From: Microvirga sp. 17 mud 1-3
GTDB lineage: Bacteria; Pseudomonadota; Alphaproteobacteria; Rhizobiales; Beijerinckiaceae
Assembly (NCBI RefSeq): GCF_003151255.1
Contig: NZ_CP029481.1
Location: forward strand, 62,001 to 126,000
Direction of reading: 5' to 3'
Length of the DNA stretch: 64,000 nt
This document shows, one piece after another, positions 44,808 through 53,555 of this stretch. Under the pieces are notes generated by a model. The model had not been told where the DNA came from. It saw only the letters and a list, made by a program, of their open reading frames with translations, and ran no database searches. Positions within the stretch are counted from its first letter, which is position 1, and every line of letters begins with the position of its first letter. The position numbers and the translations under genes are program-made.

Positions 44808-45611
44808 ATGCCTGCTCCTACAAACCCCTTCAAGGCGGCGCTCAAGGCGGGGCGCACCCAGATTGGCCTGTGGCTTGCCCTGGCCAGCCCCAATGTGGCC
44901 GAAGTCTGCGCCGGCTCGGGCTATGACTGGCTCCTGATTGATGCCGAACACGGTCCGAACGACATCCCTCTGCTGGCAGCGCAGCTCCAGGCGGTCGCAG
45001 CGTCGGCAAGTCATCCGGTCGTCCGGGTGCCAGTTGGCGAGGCCTGGATCATCAAGCAGGTTCTCGATATCGGCGCTCAGACGCTCCTGATCCCCATGGT
45101 GGAAACCGCCGAGCAGGCGAGGGCGCTCGTGCGGGCGACCCGCTACGCCCCGGACGGCATGCGCGGTGTCGGAGCCGCGCTGGCGCGTGCCTCGGCTTAC
45201 AACCGCATCCCGGACTATCTTCAGACTGCGAACGAGCAGGTCTGCTTGCTTTTGCAGGTGGAAAGTCGGGCAGGGCTGGCGGCAATCGAGGAGATCGCAG
45301 CTGTCGACGGTGTCGATGGCATTTTCATCGGCCCGGCAGATCTCGCGGCCGACATGGGTTTCCTGGGCAACCCGGGAGCCGCAGAGGTTCAGGCAACAGT
45401 TCGGGAAGGCTTGCAACGCATCATCGACACCGGACGCGCACCAGGAATTCTGACGGCCGATCAGGACTTGGCGAAAAGCTATGTCGACATGGGCGCAAGC
45501 TTCGTGGCGATCGGTTCGGATGTCGGTCTGCTGGCCGGAAGCACGACCCGATTGCTTGCGCAGTTCCGCTCCGGCTCGCAGGCACAATCAACGCGCGGAT
45601 CCGTCTATTGA
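44808..45611 (+). CDS. hpaI: HpcH/HpaI-family class II aldolase
   Basis: A 267-residue metal-dependent aldolase that splits 4-hydroxy-2-oxoheptanedioate into pyruvate and succinic semialdehyde. Family motifs are [13 protein letters not shown] (active-site His), [32 protein letters not shown] (metal Glu) and [14 protein letters not shown] (metal Asp). The length equals that of E. coli HpaI. It is the third gene of the hpaGHI operon and is followed by a hairpin. The succinic semialdehyde could be taken up by the dehydrogenase encoded at 34.0-35.4 kb. Confidence 0.88.
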   Translation: MPAPTNPFKAALKAGRTQIGLWLALASPNVAEVCAGSGYDWLLIDAEHGPNDIPLLAAQLQAVAASASHPVVRVPVGEAWIIKQVLDIGAQTLLIPMVETAEQARALVRATRYAPDGMRGVGAALARASAYNRIPDYLQTANEQVCLLLQVESRAGLAAIEEIAAVDGVDGIFIGPADLAADMGFLGNPGAAEVQATVREGLQRIIDTGRAPGILTADQDLAKSYVDMGASFVAIGSDVGLLAGSTTRLLAQFRSGSQAQSTRGSVY

Positions 45612-45621
45612 AGATTGTTTC

Positions 45622-45648
45622 GCCCGCCAAGTGAGTGTCAGCGGGCGG
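45622..45648 (+). terminator. Hairpin after hpaI
   Basis: CGCCCGC (45622-45628) and GCGGGCG (45642-45648) are perfect 7-bp arms with a 13-base loop, 11 bp after the hpaI stop. No T-tract follows. It may separate hpaGHI transcription from the transporter operon. Confidence 0.45.
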
Positions 45649-45730
45649 CTGCCTGGTCTGCCTCTAACCTGTTGAGTTCATGAATCAAAATAGCCTTGAA
45701 AACCATCCGCCGACGACAGAATCCGGAATA

Positions 45731-45756
45731 TAATTAACTTGATAATTAACGTGTTA
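45731..45756. promoter_or_regulatory. AT-rich repeat and shared 9-mer before the amino acid transporter operon
   Basis: TAATTAAC occurs twice in direct orientation, 12 bp apart (45731-45738 and 45743-45750). The second copy runs into AACGTGTTA (45748-45756), within the near-palindrome TAAC-GT-GTTA. The same 9-mer, inverted, lies in the gap upstream of hpaG. The site ends about 75 bp before the binding-protein start. It is a candidate operator for the HpaF-HpaR fusion protein encoded at the end of this operon. Confidence 0.4.
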
Positions 45757-45830
45757 TGTGCCATCTCGATCGCGCTGTGCAGGCATGTTGTGCTTGCACC
45801 TGCTTCGTGACAGACGCTGGGAGGACTAGG

Positions 45831-46868
45831 ATGCTCAAATACCTGCGCAACAAATGGATGCTGGCGGCGGGCTGCCTGATGGCTGCGACGACAGTCGCTT
45901 CGGCCGAGAGTGGCGCCACGCAGAAGTCCATCAAGGACCGTGGCATGCTCAATTGCGGCGTGTCGAGCGGCGTACAAACCGGAATGAGCACGCTCGACAG
46001 CGACGCGAAGTGGTCCGGGTTCGAAGTCGATTTCTGCCGCGCAGTTGCGGCCGCCGTTCTGGGCGATCCGGAGAAGATCAAGTTCGTACCTCTCGAGATC
46101 AAGACCGCCTTCGCGACGCTTCAGTCGGGCGGGATCGACCTTCTGGCCAGGACCGCGACCCACACCTTCGTCCGGGACATCGAGCTGAATGTCGAGTGGC
46201 CCGGGGTGTACCTCTATGACAGCCAGGGCTTCCTGGCCAAGAAGTCGCTTGGCGTGAAGAGCGCGAAGGAACTCGACGGCGCCTCCATCTGCGTCTCGGC
46301 AGGCTCGAACTACGAGCTGAACTTGGCCGACTACTTCCGGAAAAACGGTCTCAAGTTCAAGCCGGTGGCTGCCAACACCCGGGACCAGAATGAAAAGAAC
46401 CTCGCGGCTGGCCGCTGTGACGTTTACGCCAACGTCCTGAGCGCACTCGCAGGGGCGGTCTCGAAGCTGGGCAACCCGGATGATTGGGTCGTTCTGCCGG
46501 AACTGATCTCGATGGAGCCGATCGGTCCTGTCGTGCGCAAGGACGACAGCCGCTTTCGCGACATCGTAGCCTGGACCCTCAATGGCCTGATCGCAGCCGA
46601 AGAGCTTGGCATCACAAGAGCCAATGTCGACGAGATGAAGGCGAGCTCCACATCGCCGGAAGTCCAGCGTCTTCTCGGCGTGACGGGCGACTTCGGGGTC
46701 AAGCTCGGGCTCGACAACAGCTGGGCCTATAATGCGATCAAGACCGTCGGCAATTACGGCGAGATGTTCGAGCGCAATCTGGGCGACAAAAGCCCGATCA
46801 AGCTCGATCGCGGTCTCAACAACCTCTGGAACAACAAGGGACTGATGTCCTCACCATTGATCCGCTAA
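45831..46868 (+). CDS. aapJ: AapJ-type amino acid ABC transporter binding protein
   Basis: A 345-residue periplasmic solute-binding protein of family 3, close to the usual AapJ length. The signal peptide ends near TTVASAESG. The typical pattern follows: LNCGVSSGVQTGMSTLDSDAKWSGFEVDFCRAVAAAVLGDP, then FATLQSGGIDLLARTATHTFVRD and later LGVTGDFGVKLGLDNSWAYNAIKTVGNYGEMFERNLG. Rhizobial Aap takes up a broad range of L-amino acids. The ATG at 45831 follows GGGAGGACTAGG; an upstream in-frame start lacks a signal-peptide-like sequence. Confidence 0.88.
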   Translation: MLKYLRNKWMLAAGCLMAATTVASAESGATQKSIKDRGMLNCGVSSGVQTGMSTLDSDAKWSGFEVDFCRAVAAAVLGDPEKIKFVPLEIKTAFATLQSGGIDLLARTATHTFVRDIELNVEWPGVYLYDSQGFLAKKSLGVKSAKELDGASICVSAGSNYELNLADYFRKNGLKFKPVAANTRDQNEKNLAAGRCDVYANVLSALAGAVSKLGNPDDWVVLPELISMEPIGPVVRKDDSRFRDIVAWTLNGLIAAEELGITRANVDEMKASSTSPEVQRLLGVTGDFGVKLGLDNSWAYNAIKTVGNYGEMFERNLGDKSPIKLDRGLNNLWNNKGLMSSPLIR

Positions 46869-46883
46869 CAAGTCCTGCATTTG

Positions 46884-46907
46884 AGGCCGGCGCTCTGGCG
46901 CCGGCCT
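46884..46907 (+). terminator. Hairpin between aapJ and aapQ
   Basis: AGGCCGGCGC-TCTG-GCGCCGGCCT is a perfect 10-bp stem with a four-base loop, 15 bp after the aapJ stop and 29 bp before aapQ. It has no T-tract. Such hairpins after binding-protein genes stabilise the upstream message or attenuate the permease genes. Confidence 0.55.
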
Positions 46908-46936
46908 ACCGATCCTGACCCTCGACAAGCTGAACG

Positions 46937-48121
46937 ATGACCACCTCATATGCAGTTCAATCGCCGCCGCGAGCCGTATCGGTCGGACGTCGGCGCAAGA
47001 TAGGCTGGCTCTATCAAAGCCTGCTCGTGGCGGCTCTCGCCCTGCTGGCATACGTCGCGATCGGCAACCTGCAGGACAATCTCGCAGCGCGAGGCCTTCG
47101 GATCGGTTTCGACTTCCTAAGGCAGGAGGCTGGCTTCGAGATTGCCTTCCACCTGATCCCCTACTCATCCAGCGACACCTACTGGTGCGTCTTCCTGATC
47201 GGCATTACCAACACGCTGTTGGTCACGGTTCTGGCCATCATATTCTCGACCATTCTGGGATTTGCCGTCGGGATCGCTCAGCTCTCGGTCAATTGGACCC
47301 TGTCACGCTCTGCACGCATCTATGTCGAGCTCGTGCGGAACCTGCCCCAACTGCTGCACATTCTCATCTGGTACAACGTCGCGCTCCGCGCCCTTCCGGC
47401 ACCCAAACAGGCGCATGCCATCGGCGATGTGGCGTATCTCTCCAACCGCGGGATCTTTCTCCCAGCCGTGACGACGGACAGGCCCGGCCTGCTGGCGCTT
47501 GCCATTCTGCTCGCCATGGCCGCTGCCCTCGCGCTGTTTCGCAGTCTGACTGTATACTCGGAGCGTACGGGCCGCCAAGTCAGCGCCTGGCTGCCTGCTT
47601 TGGCGATCTTGGCGCTTCTGCCGGTCGCGGTCGTAGGTCTGACAGGCACGCAGATCGACCTGTCATTTCCCCAGCTGCGAGGCTTCAACTTCGTCGGTGG
47701 CTGGGTGCTCGTGCCGGAGCTGACAGCCCTCGTGCTCGCAATGGCAATCTACAATGCCGCGTTCATCGCCGAGTTGGTGCGCGCGAGCATCGAGTCCGTG
47801 AACAAGGGACAGCGCGAAGCGGCGGCCGCAATCGGTTTCGGCTGGTGGCAGACCCTGCGCTTCATCGTGATCCCTCAAGCGATCCGAGTGCTGCTGCCTC
47901 CGCTGTCGAACCAATATCTCAACATTCTCAAAGGCTCCTCGCTCGCGGTGGCGATTGGATACCCGGACCTCGTAGGCGTCTTCACCGGCATTAGCATCAA
48001 CCAGACGGGACGTGCGATCGAAATCGTCGCCATGACGATGGCCGTCTACCTCGCCATCAGTCTCCTGATCGGCGCGCTGATCAATCTGTTCAACCACATG
48101 ACCAGGATCATCGAGCGGTGA
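46937..48121 (+). CDS. aapQ: AapQ-type amino acid ABC transporter permease
   Basis: A 394-residue inner-membrane permease with about eight membrane segments. The AapQ hallmark AGFEIAFHLIPYSSSDTYWC precedes the membrane core. The EAA loop that contacts the ATPase is VNKGQREAAAAIGFGWWQTLRFIVIPQAIR near residue 290. The long middle insert with extra helices distinguishes AapQ/BztB from ordinary GlnP permeases. Its last codons overlap the aapM GTG start. Confidence 0.9.
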   Translation: MTTSYAVQSPPRAVSVGRRRKIGWLYQSLLVAALALLAYVAIGNLQDNLAARGLRIGFDFLRQEAGFEIAFHLIPYSSSDTYWCVFLIGITNTLLVTVLAIIFSTILGFAVGIAQLSVNWTLSRSARIYVELVRNLPQLLHILIWYNVALRALPAPKQAHAIGDVAYLSNRGIFLPAVTTDRPGLLALAILLAMAAALALFRSLTVYSERTGRQVSAWLPALAILALLPVAVVGLTGTQIDLSFPQLRGFNFVGGWVLVPELTALVLAMAIYNAAFIAELVRASIESVNKGQREAAAAIGFGWWQTLRFIVIPQAIRVLLPPLSNQYLNILKGSSLAVAIGYPDLVGVFTGISINQTGRAIEIVAMTMAVYLAISLLIGALINLFNHMTRIIER

Positions 48122-49239
48122 ACGATACAGCCACGATACTGGCCGCCAACAGCAGGCCGCCTGCCTCCCCCGCCTCGGCAGGATCGGCGCCCCGGCTTCT
48201 GAACTGGCTGCGCCGGCGCCTCTTTGCATCATGGCGCGATGCCCTCGTTTCGATGGCCGTCATCACGCTATTGGCTGCCATTGCCTGGTCCATTGTTCCC
48301 TGGGCTCTGATCGACGCGACCTGGCGCGGCGCCAGTCGCAACGATTGCGCACCGGACGGTGCATGCTGGGCATTCGTCACGGCAAAAGCGTCACAGTTCA
48401 TCTACGGCTTTTATCCACCCACCGAGCGCTGGCGACCGGATATTGTGTTTGCCTTGCTCATTGTCGGGCTCGTGTGGCTGATGGTGCCTCGGATCCCCAA
48501 GAAGGGTTATGCCTGGCTCTTCATGATCGTCGTCCTCCCGCTTGCAGCATTCGCCTTGCTGCGCGGTGGGTTTGCCGGTCTGCCGTTCGTGCCGAGCGAT
48601 CAATGGGGCGGCCTTCTGCTTACCATGATACTTGCGGTCTCAGGGATCACCTTCTCGCTCCCCATCGGCGTTCTCTTCGCCCTCGGGCGACGCAGCCGCA
48701 TGCCCCTGATCCGCTGGTTCTGCATCGGCTTCATCGAGTTCTGTCGCGGCGTTCCGTTCCTCACGGTGCTTTTCATGGCAATCGTGATGTTGCCGTTCTT
48801 CCTGCCTTCCGGAACGAAGCCAGATCCGCTCGCGCTTGCCGTCGTCGGCATCATCTTCTACGAGGCGGCCTATATGGCCGAGGTCGTCCGCGGCGGGCTC
48901 CAGGCACTCCCGAAAGGCCAATACGAAGCCGCGATGTCGATCGGCTTCGGCTATTGGCGGACGATGATCTACATCATCCTGCCTCAGGCACTCCGGAAGG
49001 TTGTCCCGGGTGTCGTGAACACGACCATCTCGCTGCTGAAGAATACGACTTTGGTGATGGTGGTGGGCCTCTTCGACCTGCTCAACATTGTCTCGGCCGG
49101 CGTCTCCGACCCATTATGGGCCGGCTCACAGGCCGAAGGCTACTTCATTGTCGGCCTGGTCTTCTGGCTCATGAGCTTTGGCCTCTCCTGCTACAGCCGC
49201 ACAATCGAGGCCGGCTTCGCACGGGCCGACCGCTCCTAA
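48118..49239 (+). CDS. aapM: AapM-type amino acid ABC transporter permease
   Basis: A 373-residue partner permease. It starts at GTG overlapping the aapQ stop by four bases. The N-terminal half carries three or four membrane segments, and the conserved permease core has the EAA loop LPKGQYEAAMSIGFGYWRTMIYIILPQALRK near residue 265. It forms the heterodimeric membrane channel with AapQ and is followed by the ATPase gene after 21 bp. Confidence 0.9.
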   Translation: MNDTATILAANSRPPASPASAGSAPRLLNWLRRRLFASWRDALVSMAVITLLAAIAWSIVPWALIDATWRGASRNDCAPDGACWAFVTAKASQFIYGFYPPTERWRPDIVFALLIVGLVWLMVPRIPKKGYAWLFMIVVLPLAAFALLRGGFAGLPFVPSDQWGGLLLTMILAVSGITFSLPIGVLFALGRRSRMPLIRWFCIGFIEFCRGVPFLTVLFMAIVMLPFFLPSGTKPDPLALAVVGIIFYEAAYMAEVVRGGLQALPKGQYEAAMSIGFGYWRTMIYIILPQALRKVVPGVVNTTISLLKNTTLVMVVGLFDLLNIVSAGVSDPLWAGSQAEGYFIVGLVFWLMSFGLSCYSRTIEAGFARADRS

Positions 49240-49260
49240 ACGCATCCGGGTAGTTAGAAC

Positions 49261-49998
49261 ATGGATCAGACCCTCATCCGGCTCACAGACGTCAATAAAT
49301 GGTACTCACAGTTCCATGTTCTCAGAGACATCAACCTCGATGTCCGGCAAGGCGAACGGATCGTCGTCTGTGGCCCGTCGGGATCCGGCAAATCGACCAT
49401 GATCCGCTGCATTAATGGACTTGAAGAATACGAGCAGGGGACCATCACGGTCGGAGGCGAGCGCGTCTCTCAGGATGACGACAATATCGAGAAGATCCGC
49501 CAGCGGGTCGGCATGGTCTTCCAGAGCTTCAACCTGTTCCCCCATCTGTCGATCCTCGACAACCTGACGCTGGGGCCCATCAAGCTGAAACGTGTGCCCC
49601 GCGCTCAAGCCGAGGCACGTGCGATGGAGTTGCTGGAACGCGTCCATATCGGACATCAGGCACGGAAGTTCCCCAATCAGCTCTCGGGTGGGCAGCAGCA
49701 GCGCGTCGCAATCGCCCGCGCTCTCGCCATGGAGCCGGACGTCATGCTGTTCGACGAGCCGACTTCGGCACTCGACCCGGAGATGGTTAAAGAGGTGCTC
49801 GACGTCATGATCGAACTGGCAAATACCGGCATGACCATGATTTGCGTCACGCACGAAATGGGCTTTGCGCGGGCGGTGGCCGACCGAGTCGTTTTCATGG
49901 CTGATGGAGCCATCGCGGAGATCGGCGCACCGGACACGTTCTTCTCGAACCCATGCACTGAACGAGCTCGCCAGTTCATCCAGCAGGTCATTCACTAG
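49261..49998 (+). CDS. aapP: AapP-type amino acid ABC transporter ATPase
   Basis: A 245-residue ATPase of the polar amino acid family. Walker A is [13 protein letters not shown], the Q-loop region is [18 protein letters not shown], the signature is [16 protein letters not shown], Walker B is [15 protein letters not shown], and the switch is [14 protein letters not shown]. It completes the transporter. The aminotransferase gene follows after 41 bp in the same direction, which ties uptake to transamination. Confidence 0.93.
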   Translation: MDQTLIRLTDVNKWYSQFHVLRDINLDVRQGERIVVCGPSGSGKSTMIRCINGLEEYEQGTITVGGERVSQDDDNIEKIRQRVGMVFQSFNLFPHLSILDNLTLGPIKLKRVPRAQAEARAMELLERVHIGHQARKFPNQLSGGQQQRVAIARALAMEPDVMLFDEPTSALDPEMVKEVLDVMIELANTGMTMICVTHEMGFARAVADRVVFMADGAIAEIGAPDTFFSNPCTERARQFIQQVIH

Positions 49999-50039
49999 TC
50001 AAATCCTAGCAGCCGCTAGCCCGTCTTCCGGAGCCTCCT

Positions 50040-51200
50040 ATGACTAACGCGTCCCCAACAGTCTACCCCTATCGCCTGCGCATCCCCGGCCCGATTTCGG
50101 TTCCGGAGCGGGTCCGCCAGGCCAACGCAAAGCCCGTAGTTAACCACCGTGGCGCCGAAATGCGGGCTATTCTGGGCGAAATTCAACGCTTGATCAAACC
50201 GCTGTTCGGAACGCAGGCGCCTGTGCTAACGTTCGGAAGCTCCGGCACAGGCGTCATGGAGGCAAGTCTGGTCAATGTTCTGGCGCCCGGCGAGAAGGTT
50301 CTTGCACTTGTGCACGGCCAGTTCGGCGAGCGCTACGCTCAGATCGCACGCGCTCTCGGAGCGGAGGTCGATGTGATCGAAAGCGAGTGGGGCCAGGTCC
50401 CGGATCCGCAACAGGTCGCGGCCAGCCTTGACAAGGCTCAGTACCGGGCGGTTGTCACCGTCCATAATGAGAGCTCAACCGGCGCCGTGACGGATCTCGC
50501 AGGAATCGGAGCGCTCCTTCGGGATCGGGACACGTTGTTCCTCGTCGATTCCATCAGCGGGCTCGCCGGTATGGAGCTGCGGCAGGACGAGTGGGGCGTT
50601 GATATCGCTGTTACCGGATCTCAGAAGGCCCTGATGTGCCCGCCCGGACTCGGCTTCGCCAGCGTGAGCGACAAGGCCCGCAAGGTCATCGACCGTGACG
50701 ACAGGTGTTCGCGATTCTATTTCGATATGCGCAAGGCTCTTGCCGGCGTCGACAACAACGAAACTGCCTTTACGTGCCCGGTCTCCCTGCTCTTTGGGCT
50801 GCATGAAGCGCTGACGATGATCCATGAAGAAGGGCTCCCGCAGGTGTTCGCTCGGCATAAGCGCCTGTCGGACGCTCTGCGGGCTGGCTGTGTCGCACTC
50901 GGCCTGCCGGCATTCGGCGATCAGGCTGCTGCGTCCCGTACCGTTGTGGTCGCCTCAGTGCCTGAACCTCTTACCGGCGGTGCAATCGTCAAGCATATGT
51001 ATGAGAATTATAATACTGTGATTGCCGGTGCCCGGAATAAGCTGAGCGGAAAAGTCATCCGCATCGGCACTATGGGGCAGATCAGCGAAGCCGATATCCT
51101 GACCGACCTGCATTATCTCGAGCGCACGCTGACCGCGCTTGGCCATGATGTTCCCACGCCCGGCTGCGGTGTTGCCGCCGCTATGGCCTCACTCCGCTAG
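50040..51200 (+). CDS. Class V aminotransferase (alanine/serine-glyoxylate type)
   Basis: A 386-residue fold-type I PLP enzyme. The cofactor lysine is Lys196 in VTGSQKALMCPPGLGF, the ring-nitrogen aspartate is Asp170 in LFLVDSISGLAGMEL, and the phosphate loop is LTFGSSGTGVMEASLVN. The family covers alanine-, serine- and aspartate-glyoxylate aminotransferases and related enzymes. It lies between the amino acid transporter and the HpaF-HpaR fusion gene, so it may remove nitrogen from an imported compound before ring cleavage. That link is inference. Confidence 0.88.
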   Translation: MTNASPTVYPYRLRIPGPISVPERVRQANAKPVVNHRGAEMRAILGEIQRLIKPLFGTQAPVLTFGSSGTGVMEASLVNVLAPGEKVLALVHGQFGERYAQIARALGAEVDVIESEWGQVPDPQQVAASLDKAQYRAVVTVHNESSTGAVTDLAGIGALLRDRDTLFLVDSISGLAGMELRQDEWGVDIAVTGSQKALMCPPGLGFASVSDKARKVIDRDDRCSRFYFDMRKALAGVDNNETAFTCPVSLLFGLHEALTMIHEEGLPQVFARHKRLSDALRAGCVALGLPAFGDQAAASRTVVVASVPEPLTGGAIVKHMYENYNTVIAGARNKLSGKVIRIGTMGQISEADILTDLHYLERTLTALGHDVPTPGCGVAAAMASLR

Positions 51201-51220
51201 CGCGAGACGGATCGCCTCAT

Positions 51221-52210
51221 ATGCCTCATATCTGGGTTGAATATTCAAGCAATCTCGAAGACAGCATCGACGTTTCCGCTCTGCTCAAGACAACGCAGGA
51301 CGCGCTGATCGGCGATGGGACGATCTTTCCCTTTGCAGGTGCGCGCACGCGCGGCGTCCCCGTCCAAAACTACCTTATCGTGGACGGCCATGCGGATAAT
51401 TCATTCGTACATGTTCTGCTGCGCATCGCAGTTGGGCGGTCGCAAGAAGACAGGAAAGCTGCGGCGAGCCGTGTATTCGAGGCAGTCAAGGATTTCCTCG
51501 CGCCAATCACTGCCTCGCGCCCCCTCGGTATATCTGTGCAGATGGAGGAGGCCGACGAAGCGACGAATTTCAAGACAAGCAATTACCGCGAGTACTTGAA
51601 GCAGCGTGGCATCCCCGAGAAGGCGTCGTCCAAACCCGAACGTCCGGCGAAAACTCCGGGTCGGTCTGCGCCACTTCGCCAAGCCGCAGGAGCTTCCATC
51701 TCCGAGCGTGTATCCGCCGAGCCGAGGCAAAAGACCTTGGATGCCGACCACTCATCGACACGGGTACGGATACGGCACTTCTCGAAGTCGCTGCCCATGT
51801 CTCTGCTCCGAGCGCGCGAAGCAGTCATGCGCCACTTCCGGGCAAGCCTCCGCCGCTTCGAGATAACCGAGCAACAGTGGCGCGTTCTGCGCGCCCTGAC
51901 GTCAGTCGAAACCATTGAGGTCACGACCCTGGCCGACGTGACATTTCTCCTCCCGCCTAGTTTGTCGCGGATCCTCAAGGACCTCGACGAGCGAGGGCTC
52001 ATCGTGCGCCGGACATCCTCCTCGGACATGCGTCGTGGGATCATTTCGATCTCGCCGCAAGGCCTTGAGCTGATTGAGCGGGCAGGAGCCGAGTCGGAGG
52101 TGATCTATCGTGAGATCACGGGACGATATGGGCCGGAGCGCCTCGCCGAACTTCAGAACCTGCTTCAGCAACTCGAAGAGTGTCTGGACGGCCCTGAAAT
52201 CGCGGGCTGA
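51221..52210 (+). CDS. Fusion of 5-carboxymethyl-2-hydroxymuconate isomerase (HpaF) and MarR-type repressor (HpaR)
   Basis: A 329-residue protein with two full domains. Residues 1-128 match HpaF/CHMI: the tautomerase proline directly after Met1 (MPHIWVEYSSN), TIFPFAGARTRG, SFVHVLLRIAVGRS and TNFKTSNY. Residues 129-182 are a Pro/Arg/Ser/Ala-rich linker. Residues 183-329 match HpaR, the homoprotocatechuate-operon MarR repressor: MSLLRAREAVMRHFRASLRRFEITEQQWRVLRAL, then LPPSLSRILKDLDERGLIVRR and the wing SSSDMRRGIISISPQG. The frame is continuous, with no sign of a frameshift. Met193 could serve as an internal start for a free repressor. The gene starts 20 bp after the aminotransferase stop. An enzyme tethered to its own pathway repressor is unusual. 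Confidence 0.87.
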   Translation: MPHIWVEYSSNLEDSIDVSALLKTTQDALIGDGTIFPFAGARTRGVPVQNYLIVDGHADNSFVHVLLRIAVGRSQEDRKAAASRVFEAVKDFLAPITASRPLGISVQMEEADEATNFKTSNYREYLKQRGIPEKASSKPERPAKTPGRSAPLRQAAGASISERVSAEPRQKTLDADHSSTRVRIRHFSKSLPMSLLRAREAVMRHFRASLRRFEITEQQWRVLRALTSVETIEVTTLADVTFLLPPSLSRILKDLDERGLIVRRTSSSDMRRGIISISPQGLELIERAGAESEVIYREITGRYGPERLAELQNLLQQLEECLDGPEIAG

Positions 52211-52416
52211 CCTGGGAACGGCATGCATGCCGACGCGGCTCGTTGTTATAGGTGTAAGCGACCGGGCAGGGGCAGCTGCAACATCGTCCGGTCGACATCT
52301 GCCTTCCCCAAACGTGACCTCACCGTTGTACAATCGGCTGCGCCTTGCGGCCTAATGGCGCCTACTCGCAGAAGAGGTGAGGTGAGCTGCAAATGAAAAT
52401 CGGCATCAGGGGCGCC

Positions 52417-53550
52417 TCAAGCAATAGATGTTACGCTCCGGAAGCGTAGTAAGCCTAAGGCAAAGAACAAGCCGCCAATCAACGCGACGATCAGGAATTC
52501 CGGCCAGACCACATCAAATCCGGCCCCACGATAAAGAATAGCCTGTGCGAAGGATACGAAATGCACAGTAGGTGAAATTTGCAAGACTGCAGCGAGCCAC
52601 GAGGGCATGCTCTCAAGAGGTGTGCCGCTGCCGGACAGCATGGCCAATGGCAGATAGACAAGGAGATAGAGAAGGCCGAGCTGCGGCATCGATCGCGCAA
52701 CCGTCCCTAGGAATACTCCTATGGCTGTGGCGAAGAACAGGTAAATCCCAACCCCGACCAAGAATAGGGGAATCGATCCTGCAATTGGCACGCGAAGTAT
52801 GGCCTCGACAACGACATAGAGTGAGAAGAACGCCGATACGATAATGATGAAGCCGTTTGCCCAAATCTTCGACATCGCAATCTCGAAAGGGGTTAATGGC
52901 ATAGCGAGGAGATGATCGAGCGTGCCGTGCTCGCGTTCGCGAACGATTGCCGCTCCCGCCAGGATGATCGCGAGCATCGTGACGTTGTTGATGATGCCCA
53001 TGATGCTGGTGAACCAGCCTGTTTCGGCATTCGGATTGAACGCAAGACTCACAACGAGATCCACCTGCGAGGGATTTTTCCTATCGATATGTGATAGAAA
53101 GGTATTGATCTCGTTGGTGATGATTTGCTGCGCATAGCCGGAACCTAGTCCGGCCTGTACCATCGCGGTCGCGTCCACGTTGATCTGTATCTCCGGCTGG
53201 CGCCCCGAGACGATGTCGGCTTCGAACCGTGGTGGAATATCGATCACGAATGTATACCTGCCCGCATTCATGAGCGGCACTACGTCCTGTTCGGCGATCA
53301 GCTGTGGCGCCTGAAAATATGGCAGGAGAAACGCGTGCTGGATGCGGCGTGATAGGTTCGATCTATCCTCGTCGACGATCGCCACGGAGGCATTGTGAAC
53401 CTCCTGGGAGCTGCTTTGGGCCTGTGCCATGATGGCAAGGGAGAAGCTGTAAATGACGAGGAAAAGCAGTACGATATCGTGTCGGAAGCTTCGTAACTCC
53501 TTCGTCCCAAGCCAGAAGATGTTCGAGAGCTTCTGCATGGTTGCAATCAC
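52417..53550 (-). CDS. yhhJ: ABC-2 permease, YhhJ-like
   Basis: A 377-residue inner-membrane permease with one N-terminal segment (DIVLLFLVIYSFSLAIMAQAQ), a periplasmic loop of about 140 residues and five C-terminal segments. The motif REREHGTLDHLLAMPLTPFEIAMSK is the ABC-2 exporter signature. The GTG start follows the RbbA stop by five bases, after AGGAGCG; an ATG 12 bases later is possible. It ends the HlyD-RbbA-YhhJ operon, the same gene order as E. coli yhiI-rbbA-yhhJ. The 206-bp gap to the convergent fusion gene holds no clear feature. Confidence 0.9.
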   Translation of the reverse strand: MIATMQKLSNIFWLGTKELRSFRHDIVLLFLVIYSFSLAIMAQAQSSSQEVHNASVAIVDEDRSNLSRRIQHAFLLPYFQAPQLIAEQDVVPLMNAGRYTFVIDIPPRFEADIVSGRQPEIQINVDATAMVQAGLGSGYAQQIITNEINTFLSHIDRKNPSQVDLVVSLAFNPNAETGWFTSIMGIINNVTMLAIILAGAAIVREREHGTLDHLLAMPLTPFEIAMSKIWANGFIIIVSAFFSLYVVVEAILRVPIAGSIPLFLVGVGIYLFFATAIGVFLGTVARSMPQLGLLYLLVYLPLAMLSGSGTPLESMPSWLAAVLQISPTVHFVSFAQAILYRGAGFDVVWPEFLIVALIGGLFFALGLLRFRSVTSIA

Positions 53551-53555
53551 CAGCG

